Shown here: one piece after another, positions 1 through 7,188 of the stretch
How positions within the stretch are numbered: the first letter of the stretch is position 1
How the letters are laid out: each line of letters starts with the position of its first letter
Assembly: GCA_030527665.1 (NCBI GenBank)
Contig: JAUNAK010000029.1
Location: forward strand, 1-32,006
Origin: Eubacteriales bacterium
GTDB taxonomy: Bacteria > Bacillota > Clostridia > Lachnospirales > Lachnospiraceae
Direction of reading: 5' to 3'
DNA: 32,006 bases
The notes under the pieces: model-generated
Database searches by the model: none
What the model was told of the DNA's origin: nothing
The model's input: the letters and a program-made list of their open reading frames with translations, nothing else
Position numbers and translations under genes: made by a program

Positions 1-54
1 TCAGTTGTCAATGTTCTGTGCTGTTTTTGTGATGTCTCACGCGACAGCTTCTAT

Positions 55-84
55 ACTTTAACACCCTCCCTCAATGGATGTCAA
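55..84 (-). promoter_or_regulatory. Possible promoter for a gene left of the window
   Basis: On the minus strand a perfect TTGACA (79-84) is followed after 18 bases by TAAAGT (55-60), with an A/T-rich stretch just upstream. A second TTGACA sits at 6-11 with its -10 outside the window. The arrangement follows directly after the phosphoesterase stop codon, with no terminator seen between. The -10 is only a partial match, so this is tentative. Confidence 0.35.
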
Positions 85-102
85 CAACTTTTTAAATTTT
101 TT

Positions 103-588
103 TCAAATCTCCAGTCTTCGGATCGACATACACAATTTACCATTTTCATCGATCTCGATGATCCCGTATGTAGGCTGACGCCCTTTCTGCCGCGGATAGG
201 TTAAGGATCCCGGATTCATGATCTGCAGATTCCCGCAATAATCCATCTCCGGCATATGTGTATGTCCATACAGGCAAACATCCGCTCCCTTTTCCATGGC
301 TGCATAGCAAAGTTTTGTCGTTCCATAAGATACACCGAATCGATGACCATGATTGATCCAGAAGGTATGTCCCCCAAGCGTTACGGTTTGCTCCTTTGGA
401 AGTGGATATCCGTAATCATTATTTCCTCTTACCATATAGCAGGGACATCCTGCCATTACCTTTACCATCTCCGGATCGATTTCCAGATCCCCGCAGTGCA
501 TGACCGCATCCAGCGGTTTTTCCTGTTCAATTGCCTTTCTCACACGCCCTATTGAGCCATGGTTATCACTGATGACTAATATCTTCAT
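103..588 (-). CDS. YfcE/MJ0936-family metallophosphoesterase
   Basis: A 161-residue calcineurin-like phosphoesterase with the full set of metal-binding motifs in order: D8-x-H10 near the N-terminus, GD at 33-34, GNND at 55-58, a histidine in the NHGH segment, GHTH near residue 109 and NPGS near 128. This is the small YfcE/MJ0936 group: cytosolic, metal-dependent, active on phosphodiesters in vitro; the physiological substrate is generally unknown. Length is normal. A purine-rich AAAAGGAT stretch precedes the ATG. The gene lies 41 bases downstream of rdgB, so the two are probably co-transcribed, a common pairing in Firmicutes (family knowledge). A 14-bp perfect palindrome, TCTCTGATCAGAGA (601-614), lies between them. 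Confidence 0.93.
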   Translation of the reverse strand: MKILVISDNHGSIGRVRKAIEQEKPLDAVMHCGDLEIDPEMVKVMAGCPCYMVRGNNDYGYPLPKEQTVTLGGHTFWINHGHRFGVSYGTTKLCYAAMEKGADVCLYGHTHMPEMDYCGNLQIMNPGSLTYPRQKGRQPTYGIIEIDENGKLCMSIRRLEI

Positions 589-629
589 CTTTATCCTTTT
601 TCTCTGATCAGAGAACGCCTCTTTATTTC

Positions 630-1241
630 TTAGTTTAATACGGTTCTCAGTTCTTTAAGCATTGCACGCAGTGCATTGCCGCGATGACTGATCTTATTTT
701 TCTCCTCCATGGACAGTTCCGCTGTTGATACGCTCATATCGGGAAGCATGAAGATCGGATCATAGCCGAATCCGTTCTCTCCTCTCTCTTCATAACCGAT
801 CCGTCCTTCGATCACACCGCGTACGACCAGATCGGTTCCATCCGGCATGGCTGCTCCCACTGCGCAAACAAATCTTGCCGTCCGATCCTTTACAGGAACA
901 TCCTTCAGATTTTCAATGATCTTCGCATTTTTGATTCTGTAGGAAGTATCCTCTCCCATCCATCTTGCGGATAATACTCCCGGTGCCTTATCCATTGCAT
1001 CTACTTCAAGACCGGAATCATCTGCCATTACGATAGCATCCTTCAGATTTTCTGGAAGCGCATTTGCCACTGCGCGCGCTTTGATCACTGCATTTTCTTC
1101 AAACGTTGTTCCGTTTTCATCGATATCAATATCGATTCCTGCTTCTTTCATTGAGATGATCTCTGCATCCAGCTCCGAAAGAATCTCACGGATCTCGATC
1201 ATTTTGTTTTTGTTTCCTGTGGCAAAAATAATTGTGTACAT
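630..1241 (-). CDS. rdgB: XTP/dITP diphosphatase (RdgB/HAM1 family)
   Basis: House-cleaning nucleotide pyrophosphatase that hydrolyses dITP, XTP and ITP to monophosphates so deaminated purines do not enter nucleic acids. Visible family motifs are FATGNKNK at the N-terminus, DDSGLEVDA in the middle, NGFGYDPIF and SHRGNAL near the C-terminus. Length (203 residues) is typical. Two ATG codons are adjacent (1244 and 1241); the AGGAGG site gives a 7-base spacing to the second and 4 to the first, so I chose 1241. A palindrome of Crp/Fnr type lies about 60 bases upstream, and the phosphoesterase gene follows 41 bases downstream. Confidence 0.96.
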   Translation of the reverse strand: MYTIIFATGNKNKMIEIREILSELDAEIISMKEAGIDIDIDENGTTFEENAVIKARAVANALPENLKDAIVMADDSGLEVDAMDKAPGVLSARWMGEDTSYRIKNAKIIENLKDVPVKDRTARFVCAVGAAMPDGTDLVVRGVIEGRIGYEERGENGFGYDPIFMLPDMSVSTAELSMEEKNKISHRGNALRAMLKELRTVLN

Positions 1242-1294
1242 CATCTATCCTCCTGCCATATATGCCGCACGCATCCCTCTGCATCCTGTTTTTT

Positions 1295-1317
1295 TCTATA
1301 CTGTGAACCAGGTCACA
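1295..1317 (-). promoter_or_regulatory. Crp/Fnr-like palindrome over a candidate -10
   Basis: Bases 1302-1317 read TGTGA-N6-TCACA, a perfect match to the classic Crp/Fnr consensus. On the minus strand it is followed directly by TATAGA (1295-1300), a plausible -10 for rdgB. The palindrome therefore occupies the 17-base spacer region, and the -35 (CATACT) is poor. Activation or repression cannot be decided from sequence. Confidence 0.45.
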
Positions 1318-1340
1318 AGTATGCTCCGGAATATTTTCAG

Positions 1341-1368
1341 AGAAATTCCGTTTGCAGAATTTCTTTTT
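1341..1368 (+). terminator. Hairpin with U-tract on the plus strand
   Basis: AGAAATTC (1341-1348) and GAATTTCT (1357-1364) form a perfect 8-bp stem with an 8-base loop, followed on the plus strand by a T-run and on the minus strand by a non-T sequence. It lies just past the THUMP methyltransferase stop codon. It may act as a weak bidirectional or antisense terminator; it is not a canonical minus-strand terminator. Confidence 0.35.
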
Positions 1369-1379
1369 CACTAACTTTT

Positions 1380-2540
1380 TTATTGCTGTTCTTCCCGTTT
1401 TCTTTTCGGCGGCTTCGGACCGATATACTGATAATAGTAGGTCTTCATCATACCGTTGTAGATTTTCCGATTTTTAGATGCACTTTTTCCAATGTAACGT
1501 TCCGCATCAGTGAATGCAGTTACTACATACATGGACCAGGTATCCAGACGTGCAAAACGGTCTCCCAGTGCTTTATACAGAGCAGGGAGCGCTTCTTTTT
1601 CTTCCAGACGCTCTCCATATGGCGGATTGGTTACAATAAATCCATATTTGCCCGGATGGCTCAGCTCGGCAACCGGCCGCTGCTGAAAATGGATCAACTG
1701 ATCCACACCTGCCAGCCGTGCATTTTCCCGGGCATAACTGATCACTTCCGGATCAATGTCATACCCCTGGATCTTTGTTTCCACATTCAGGTCTACCATA
1801 TCCTCTGCTTCCTCACGGGCATTCTGCCAGCAGCTTTCCGGAATCAGATGCTTCCACTCTTCCGAAAGGAAATGACGTTTCATTCCGGGTGCCATATTGG
1901 CTGCGATCATTGCTGCCTCAATACAGAATGTACCGCTTCCGCAGAATGGATCCACAAGGATTCGGTCCTGCTTCCACGGAGTCAGCATCAGCAGTGCCGC
2001 TGCCAGTGTCTCGGTGATCGGCGCTTTGGCAGTCATCTGACGATATCCCCGCTTATGCAGGGAAGTACCGGTCGTATCCAGTCCTACGGTAACCACATCC
2101 TTCAAAATAGACACACGGATCGGATAGCTTTCTCCATCCTCCGGAAACCAGTCTACATGGTATGCTTCCTTCAGTCTCTCAACGATTGCCTTTTTCATAA
2201 TCGACTGGATATCCGATGGGCTGAACAATTTACTCTTTACAGAGTTCGCTTTTGCCACCCAGAACTTTCCGTGTTCGGGAATAAACTTCTCCCAGGGAAG
2301 CGCCTTCGTTGCTTCGAACAGCTGATCAAACGTTCTGGCTTCAAATCGTCCGACCTTCAGCAGAACACGCTCTGTCGTACGCAGAAAAATATTGGCATAT
2401 GCAATTGCTTCCGCATCACCGGCAAAGGTTACTTTTCCGTCTTCCACTTCTGTAATATCATATCCAAGATCGGTTATCTCCCGCTTCATTACCGCTTCCA
2501 GGCCGAAATGACAGGGGGTAATCAGTTCATATCTCTCCAT
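1380..2540 (-). CDS. THUMP-domain class I SAM-dependent RNA methyltransferase
   Basis: A 386-residue protein of the RlmL-N/YpsC group. The N-terminal half (about residues 1-160) is the ferredoxin-like plus THUMP RNA-binding module. The C-terminal half is a Rossmann methyltransferase with VDPFCGSGTFCIEAA as the SAM-binding segment and NPPYGERL as the catalytic motif, the (N/D)PPY type that methylates exocyclic or ring nitrogens. The likely product is an N2-methylguanosine in 23S rRNA, by analogy with RlmL; the exact target is inferred. The C-terminus is Lys/Arg rich, as often seen. A GGAG lies 10 bases before the ATG. It is preceded by a 440-bp gap with a candidate small RNA and an inverted-repeat element. 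Confidence 0.9.
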   Translation of the reverse strand: MERYELITPCHFGLEAVMKREITDLGYDITEVEDGKVTFAGDAEAIAYANIFLRTTERVLLKVGRFEARTFDQLFEATKALPWEKFIPEHGKFWVAKANSVKSKLFSPSDIQSIMKKAIVERLKEAYHVDWFPEDGESYPIRVSILKDVVTVGLDTTGTSLHKRGYRQMTAKAPITETLAAALLMLTPWKQDRILVDPFCGSGTFCIEAAMIAANMAPGMKRHFLSEEWKHLIPESCWQNAREEAEDMVDLNVETKIQGYDIDPEVISYARENARLAGVDQLIHFQQRPVAELSHPGKYGFIVTNPPYGERLEEKEALPALYKALGDRFARLDTWSMYVVTAFTDAERYIGKSASKNRKIYNGMMKTYYYQYIGPKPPKRKREEQQ

Positions 2541-2575
2541 ATACTATCTACTCCTATATTGGAACCATCAAAGAA

Positions 2576-2745
2576 TCCATTCTGTGCTTGCTGCCGCCTT
2601 ACTTATATCCACGATATCCCCGTATGTACGATTCAAGTCGAGCTCTGCGAGACTTGGCACGGGATTCGAATCAGCTTTCGCTGACATCTGCCCTTCCGAA
2701 TCCCTGCACATCCCTGCGGAGCGTTTATCTCGGCCGGAGAATGGA
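2576..2745. repeat. 170-bp intergenic inverted-repeat element
   Basis: An 8-bp perfect inverted repeat, TCCATTCT (2576-2583) and AGAATGGA (2738-2745), encloses further dyads. The clearest is the pair CGAATCCC/GGGATTCG near 2652-2703, which contains a smaller CAGC-TTTC-GCTG hairpin. No coding sequence is convincing. The element fills most of the gap upstream of the THUMP methyltransferase gene and resembles in size and style the other palindromic gaps in this window, though not in primary sequence. It could be a structured leader or a dispersed repeat. Confidence 0.45.
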
Positions 2746-2821
2746 CCCCCTCTGAGATGATCTTGTAATTGCTCATCACTTGCAGAAGCGGGAGTCTTCT
2801 CGACTGAGCGTAAATATCACG

Positions 2822-2936
2822 ATAAGAGAAACGCCCCGGTAGGGGAGCTACCGAGGCATTTCGAGGGGAGTATAAATAATTAATAAGGGGTTATTAATTG
2901 TAAAAAAAATTTTTTGAAGGGTAAATTCTTTTTACA
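2822..2936 (-). ncRNA. Candidate small RNA with repeated C-rich motifs
   Basis: A good promoter (2943-2971) and an intrinsic terminator (2829-2861) bound a transcript of about 110 nt with no plausible reading frame. Three hairpins can be drawn: GTAAA-AAGAA-TTTAC at the 5' end, AATTAATAA-CCCC-TTATTAATT in the middle (9-bp stem, CCCC loop, about 2876-2897), and the terminator with a CTCCC loop. C-rich motifs occur four times: ACCCTTC, AACCCCTT, CTCCCCTC and CTCCCCTA, two of them in apical loops. C-rich unpaired loops that pair with Shine-Dalgarno sequences are known in Gram-positive sRNAs such as RsaE/RoxS; homology to those is not claimed. It could alternatively be a leader of the downstream methyltransferase gene. 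Confidence 0.5.
2829..2861 (-). terminator. Intrinsic terminator after murF / candidate sRNA
   Basis: A 14-bp stem (2829-2842 with 2848-2861, including three G.T wobbles on the minus strand) closes a 5-base CTCCC loop and is followed by a T-rich run (GTTTCTCTTATC) in the minus direction. It ends murF readthrough and the candidate small RNA. Confidence 0.7.
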
Positions 2937-2942
2937 AAGAAG

Positions 2943-2971
2943 ATTATATAACACCACTATGTAAAAATCAA
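2943..2971 (-). promoter_or_regulatory. Sigma-A promoter directly after murF
   Basis: TTGATT (2966-2971), a 17-base spacer and a perfect TATAAT (2943-2948) on the minus strand, starting 10 bases past the murF stop codon. Expected start is near 2936. It has no nearby gene of its own other than the terminated 110-nt unit, or, if the terminator is read through, the methyltransferase gene 400 bases away. Confidence 0.7.
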
Positions 2972-2980
2972 CCAAAAGTT

Positions 2981-4381
2981 TCAGACAGAATACTCCTGCA
3001 GCGCCTGTACGATCTTCTCAAACTGCATATAATGAGACGCTTTGATCAATACGGCATCACCAGCCTGAATCAGTTCCGGAATTGCTGCTGTCAATTCCTC
3101 ACGATCAGCAAACCAACGTACTGCCATTTCATTTCCGGACGACAAGGCATACATACGGGCAGCCTCTGCCATATGTGCAGACATCGGACCAACCGCATAC
3201 AATGCATCGATAGGAAGTCCGGCCGCATACACGCCGACTTCCGCATGCAGTTCATTCTCCTTCTCTCCCAGTTCTCCCATATCACCGAGGATAGCCACCT
3301 TGCGTCCCTGCGATTCTTTCAGAACTGCCAGAGAAGCTTTCATAGAAGCCGGGTTGGCATTGTAACAGTCATCCACAAGAACCAGATTTTCCGACCGGAT
3401 GATGTGGAACCGTCCCGGAAGTGCTTCATAATTCTCGATTCCCTGTTTGATCTCTGCTGCAGTCAATCCATAGATCCGTCCGACCGCAGCACCTGCCAGT
3501 GCATTGCTGACCATATGAATACCCGGAGCCGGAATATCCACCAGGAAGCTTTCATCGCCCATATGGATCCGGCAGGAGATTCCAAGAAGTCCCTTTGACT
3601 CGATCTCATCTGCCCAGATATCATTCACATGTGAAAACCCGTTTTCTCCGATTCCGAAACGAACAGGAATCACTCCGTTTTTCTCTTCGATCAATGAGAG
3701 CTTATCATCGTCACCGTTCAGTACGATATGTGCATCCTCTCCCATATATTCGAACACTTCGGATTTCGCTTGCAGTATACCGTCACGTGACTGCAGGAAT
3801 TCCATATGCGCAGTTCCGATGTTTGTCATAACAACCGTATCGGGGCACACTACCTTTGCCAGGCGGCGCATCTCACCAAAATGATTGATGCCCATCTCCA
3901 GAACACCGATCTCATCCTCTTCCCGCATGCGAAAAGCGGTCAGCGGAACACCGATCTCATTATTAAAATTACCGATTGTCTTCAGAACTCTGTATTTTAC
4001 AGAAAGAACGGCAGCAACCATCTCTTTGGTACTGGTTTTTCCGACACTTCCCACAATACCTACCAGCGGACGATTCAGCTGTTTCAGATAAAACTCAGCC
4101 AGATCCTTCAATGCCTGCAGTGTAGACTCTACCAGAACAGCCGGTCCTTCTCCTGCAGCTTCCTCCTGTTCAACAAGCACCGCTGCTCCGCCGGCCAATA
4201 CCTGCGGAACAAAACGATGACCGTCAACACGTTCTCCACGGATCGCCGCAAACAGAAAATTCTTTTCCGCTTTCCGACTGTCTGTGGTGATATCCTGAAT
4301 CTCCTGATCCAGCAGGGATTCCGATCCTATATATCTTCCGTTAACTGCAGCTGTGATATTTCTTAAAGTAAGATTTTTCAT
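2981..4381 (-). CDS. murF: UDP-N-acetylmuramoyl-tripeptide--D-alanyl-D-alanine ligase
   Basis: Last cytosolic step of the Park nucleotide pathway: ATP-dependent addition of D-Ala-D-Ala to UDP-MurNAc-tripeptide. Length is 466 residues, normal for MurF. The protein shows the N-terminal substrate domain, the P-loop IVGSVGKTSTKE near residue 113, the Mur-ligase central motif NFNNEIGVPLT and the EMGINHFGEM segment, and the C-terminal domain with DDCYNANP near residue 337. It follows ddl by 18 bases, so the enzyme making D-Ala-D-Ala and the one using it are in one operon. Transcripts probably end at the 2829-2861 hairpin. Confidence 0.97.
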   Translation of the reverse strand: MKNLTLRNITAAVNGRYIGSESLLDQEIQDITTDSRKAEKNFLFAAIRGERVDGHRFVPQVLAGGAAVLVEQEEAAGEGPAVLVESTLQALKDLAEFYLKQLNRPLVGIVGSVGKTSTKEMVAAVLSVKYRVLKTIGNFNNEIGVPLTAFRMREEDEIGVLEMGINHFGEMRRLAKVVCPDTVVMTNIGTAHMEFLQSRDGILQAKSEVFEYMGEDAHIVLNGDDDKLSLIEEKNGVIPVRFGIGENGFSHVNDIWADEIESKGLLGISCRIHMGDESFLVDIPAPGIHMVSNALAGAAVGRIYGLTAAEIKQGIENYEALPGRFHIIRSENLVLVDDCYNANPASMKASLAVLKESQGRKVAILGDMGELGEKENELHAEVGVYAAGLPIDALYAVGPMSAHMAEAARMYALSSGNEMAVRWFADREELTAAIPELIQAGDAVLIKASHYMQFEKIVQALQEYSV

Positions 4382-4399
4382 GCATTCACTCCCGGTATA

Positions 4400-5440
4400 T
4401 TATGCTTCGTACTTTTTCAGCGAAACTTCGATCAGGAGCTCACAGAGATGTGCATAATCGATGCCGACAGCCATAGCCTCCTGCGGAACAAGACTGGTCG
4501 GAGTCATTCCCGGCAGTGTATTGCATTCCAGGCAGTAGAGCTTCTCATCTCCGTTTCTCATCAGGAAGTCCAGACGGCTGTAGCCCAGAATACCGAGAGC
4601 CTCATATGCACGAACAGCCATTTCCTGCATCTCCGCCGTTTTTTCTTCGGAGATCTGCGCCGGGCAGGTCTCTACCGTCGCTCCTGCTGTATATTTGTTC
4701 TTAAAATCGTAGTAGCCGTCCTTCGGAGCAATCTCCACAACCGGATATGCCTTATGATCGATAACCGCACAGGTAAACTCACGTCCGACAATAAACTCTT
4801 CCATCAGTGCTGTCTCTTCCAGAGAGAAGGACAGTTCGATTCCTTTTTTTACTTCTTCCTCTGAATAACAGATGGTTACACCGACACTGGAACCGCCGCA
4901 GCAGGGTTTGATAATAACCGGAAGTTCCATTCCATATTCTTCCAGACTCTTCACCGGTTCATTTCGACGAAGCATAACACCTGCCGGAACGCTGACACCT
5001 TCTGCACGAAGCACCTGTTTTGCTCTGGATTTATCCATTGCAATAGCACTGCTCACATAATCGGTTCCTGTATAACGAATTCCCATCAGATCAAAGCATG
5101 CCTGTACACGTCCGTCTTCTCCATTCGATCCATGAAGAGCCATAAATACAACATCCGCTTCCTTGCACAGTTCCAGAACATTTGGTCCGAAGAATTCTTT
5201 TCTGCGCTTTTTCTCATCCTCCAGACGTCCGTCAAAACTATGCATATAGCAAACCATCTCGTCTACATCGAAGTCTTTTTCAAAGGCTTCTGCCGGATTG
5301 ATTCCTTCCCAGCCAAAAAAGATGTCCACAAGCACTGCCTGATGCCCTCTGGAACGAAGTGCTTTGCAAATACCGCTTCCTGATACGATCGAAACCTGTC
5401 TCTCTGTACTTGTTCCTGCTGCAAGAACTACAATTTTCAT
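4400..5440 (-). CDS. ddl: D-alanine--D-alanine ligase
   Basis: ATP-grasp ligase that joins two D-alanines for peptidoglycan. Visible features are the N-terminal VVLAAGTSTERQVS substrate loop, HGSNGEDGRVQACFD, GTDYVSSAIAMDKSRAK, the central IKPCCGGSSVGVT and the C-terminal ECNTLPGMTPTSL metal-binding motif. The omega-loop segment YYDFKNKY fits the D-Ala-D-Ala rather than the D-Ala-D-Lac class, although side specificity is inferred. I chose the ATG at 5440 (346 residues) because AAAGGGAG lies 8 bases upstream; a longer frame to 5470 adds ten residues without family support. A terminator hairpin lies about 45 bases upstream, and no separate promoter fits clearly in that gap, so ddl-murF may rely on readthrough. 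Confidence 0.96.
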   Translation of the reverse strand: MKIVVLAAGTSTERQVSIVSGSGICKALRSRGHQAVLVDIFFGWEGINPAEAFEKDFDVDEMVCYMHSFDGRLEDEKKRRKEFFGPNVLELCKEADVVFMALHGSNGEDGRVQACFDLMGIRYTGTDYVSSAIAMDKSRAKQVLRAEGVSVPAGVMLRRNEPVKSLEEYGMELPVIIKPCCGGSSVGVTICYSEEEVKKGIELSFSLEETALMEEFIVGREFTCAVIDHKAYPVVEIAPKDGYYDFKNKYTAGATVETCPAQISEEKTAEMQEMAVRAYEALGILGYSRLDFLMRNGDEKLYCLECNTLPGMTPTSLVPQEAMAVGIDYAHLCELLIEVSLKKYEA

Positions 5441-5484
5441 ACTATATACTCCCTTTATTTTTTCTATCAATATCTGTTATCTGC

Positions 5485-5514
5485 ACAAAAGCCCGGCATC
5501 TGTCAGATGCCGGG
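5485..5514 (-). terminator. Intrinsic terminator after the L,D-transpeptidase gene
   Basis: CCCGGCATCT (5492-5501) and AGATGCCGGG (5505-5514) form a perfect 10-bp stem with a 3-base loop, followed on the minus strand by CTTTTG. It lies between the L,D-transpeptidase stop and ddl and should partly separate the two transcripts. Confidence 0.8.
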
Positions 5515-5585
5515 AATACTGTTGTGTTTAAGCCGAGGCCTGTTCTTCCGCCTCCTGCAGAAGCAGAAAACGCCTCTATCTGCAA

Positions 5586-7028
5586 TTAACCCTGAGTGAT
5601 TGCTCCTGTCGGCTGATCACCTACCGGACGATCATCACTGTAATATACAACGACCGGATATCCTACATCCATGATTTCATAGATCTGACCCGCAGCATCC
5701 TTCGGTGTGTTGACGCAGCCGTGAGAACCATTGTACAGCCAGGTGCTTCCTCCGTATTCTCCGGCGCCTCTCCAGCTGGAATCATGCACACCGCAGGAAT
5801 CGAAGAAGGGAAGCCAGTAAGCAACCGCCACATTTCCTGCTGCAGGGAACGTAGTATCCTTCTCTCTGCCGTCGAGTGCCCACACTTTGCCGTTCGGCGT
5901 ATCCAGTCCTTTGGAATGGTCACCGGTAACGACCGGTGTTTCCACCATCATAACGCCGTCCTTATAGCACCACATCGTCTGTTTCTCAATGCAAACCTCC
6001 ACATAGGTTCCGCCGATATCATTGGAAGAACGATCCATAGCACGATACAAATAGATCGGTTCTCTTGTGCCGCTTTCTCCGCTCATGATGGCATTGTAAA
6101 GATCATTAGTCGTCTCCCCCTGGTTGATGCACCAGCCGTAGTCACCGCCGCCGTCCAGAACGATTTCCCTGCCGGACGATGTGATAAACTTATGCTTCAG
6201 TCCATAGGTGTCGGTATTGTATGCCATATTTGATACAAAATCCGCAATTTTTTCCTTACTGAGCACATAGTCATTGCCTTCCCGAAGAATGAAATCACGA
6301 ATATTGTTTTTATCGATCGTAAACTGACGATCTACCATATCATAGGTGATCGTTGTATTCAGGATCTTATTCATATCCGCTACGGTTGTCTGCAGGTCCT
6401 CATCCGCCGCACTGGATGACGGTTTCTCATACAGATCCAATGCATCAAAATCCATCTCCGTATCACCGTTTTCAATTGCAGTAATGATCGCACGGCGTGT
6501 CTTCTCACGATTCAGCTGTGATCCCTGTGTACTCTCTGCAACTACAAACTGTGTACCATCATCAACGATCTCCGCATCCGTCGGAGCCACCGAATTAATG
6601 GAGTTGAAAGCTGCCATATTATCCATGACTTCTTCAACGGCAGCTGCATCGTAATTGTATCCGATTTTGATCCGATACTCTTTTCCGCGTGCAAGATAAA
6701 ACAGCCAAAAACTGGTATTCTGACTGTTCAACAGTTCCTCAACACTGCCATCGTCCACATACTGCATATAGATCTGATCACCGGTAATCTGTTCGGTTAC
6801 TCCGTTTCTCTCCGTACAGGTGATCGTATAGTGACGAATCTGATTCTGGATCGCATATTTCGCATCATCCACTGTCATTTCCCCTACATCGATTCCGTTA
6901 ATCGAAGATCCTGCAAAAAAATGAGTCTTGAAATGATACAAGCCGAAAGAATATACGCCTGCCAGTATCAAGACAAGCAGAATCAGTAAAAATGACATTC
7001 TCACCAGATGTCTGGATAATTTTTTCAT
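5586..7028 (-). CDS. L,D-transpeptidase (YkuD) with N-terminal anchor and PG-binding-4 domain
   Basis: A 480-residue surface enzyme that would form 3-3 peptidoglycan cross-links or attach proteins to the wall. It begins with a short basic stretch and one membrane segment (about residues 12-30), so most of the protein is outside. The middle carries a VanW/PG-binding-4 type region beginning at NGIDVGEMTVDDAK. The C-terminal YkuD catalytic domain has TPNGKVW and the signature SHGCVNTP with its cysteine nucleophile. I chose the ATG at 7028, 8 codons into the open frame, because AAAGGAAG lies 9 bases upstream. It has its own strong promoter (7067-7095) and a terminator, with ddl and murF next, so the stretch is a cell-wall cluster. 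Confidence 0.93.
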   Translation of the reverse strand: MKKLSRHLVRMSFLLILLVLILAGVYSFGLYHFKTHFFAGSSINGIDVGEMTVDDAKYAIQNQIRHYTITCTERNGVTEQITGDQIYMQYVDDGSVEELLNSQNTSFWLFYLARGKEYRIKIGYNYDAAAVEEVMDNMAAFNSINSVAPTDAEIVDDGTQFVVAESTQGSQLNREKTRRAIITAIENGDTEMDFDALDLYEKPSSSAADEDLQTTVADMNKILNTTITYDMVDRQFTIDKNNIRDFILREGNDYVLSKEKIADFVSNMAYNTDTYGLKHKFITSSGREIVLDGGGDYGWCINQGETTNDLYNAIMSGESGTREPIYLYRAMDRSSNDIGGTYVEVCIEKQTMWCYKDGVMMVETPVVTGDHSKGLDTPNGKVWALDGREKDTTFPAAGNVAVAYWLPFFDSCGVHDSSWRGAGEYGGSTWLYNGSHGCVNTPKDAAGQIYEIMDVGYPVVVYYSDDRPVGDQPTGAITQG

Positions 7029-7066
7029 ACTCTTGTACTTCCTTTCGATCAATCCGTTAAAATTAA

Positions 7067-7095
7067 ATAATACCCTGCCTGTCAGAAGGTGTCAA
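7067..7095 (-). promoter_or_regulatory. Strong sigma-A promoter for the L,D-transpeptidase gene
   Basis: Perfect TTGACA (7090-7095), exactly 17 bases, then TATTAT (7067-7072), about 40 bases upstream of the start codon on the minus strand. Confidence 0.85.
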
Positions 7096-7188
7096 GAATG
7101 CTGCGCACGGTCATATTCTGCCCTCCGCAGCACCGCGTGAATCCTCTTTCATAGCATTCCCGTTTCAAGTCCTTTCCGAACCCAAATA

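Noticed and set aside
1383..2684. Plus-strand open frame of 433 codons opposite the THUMP methyltransferase
   Set aside because: Antisense shadow; the minus-strand product has full methyltransferase motifs.
2645..2710. tRNA-like TTCGAATC T-loop
   Set aside because: No acceptor stem, anticodon arm or correct spacing; it is part of an inverted repeat.
2541..2828. RNase P RNA, because rnpB precedes ypsC in Bacillus
   Set aside because: The universally conserved GAGGAAAGTCC motif and its partner are absent from either strand.
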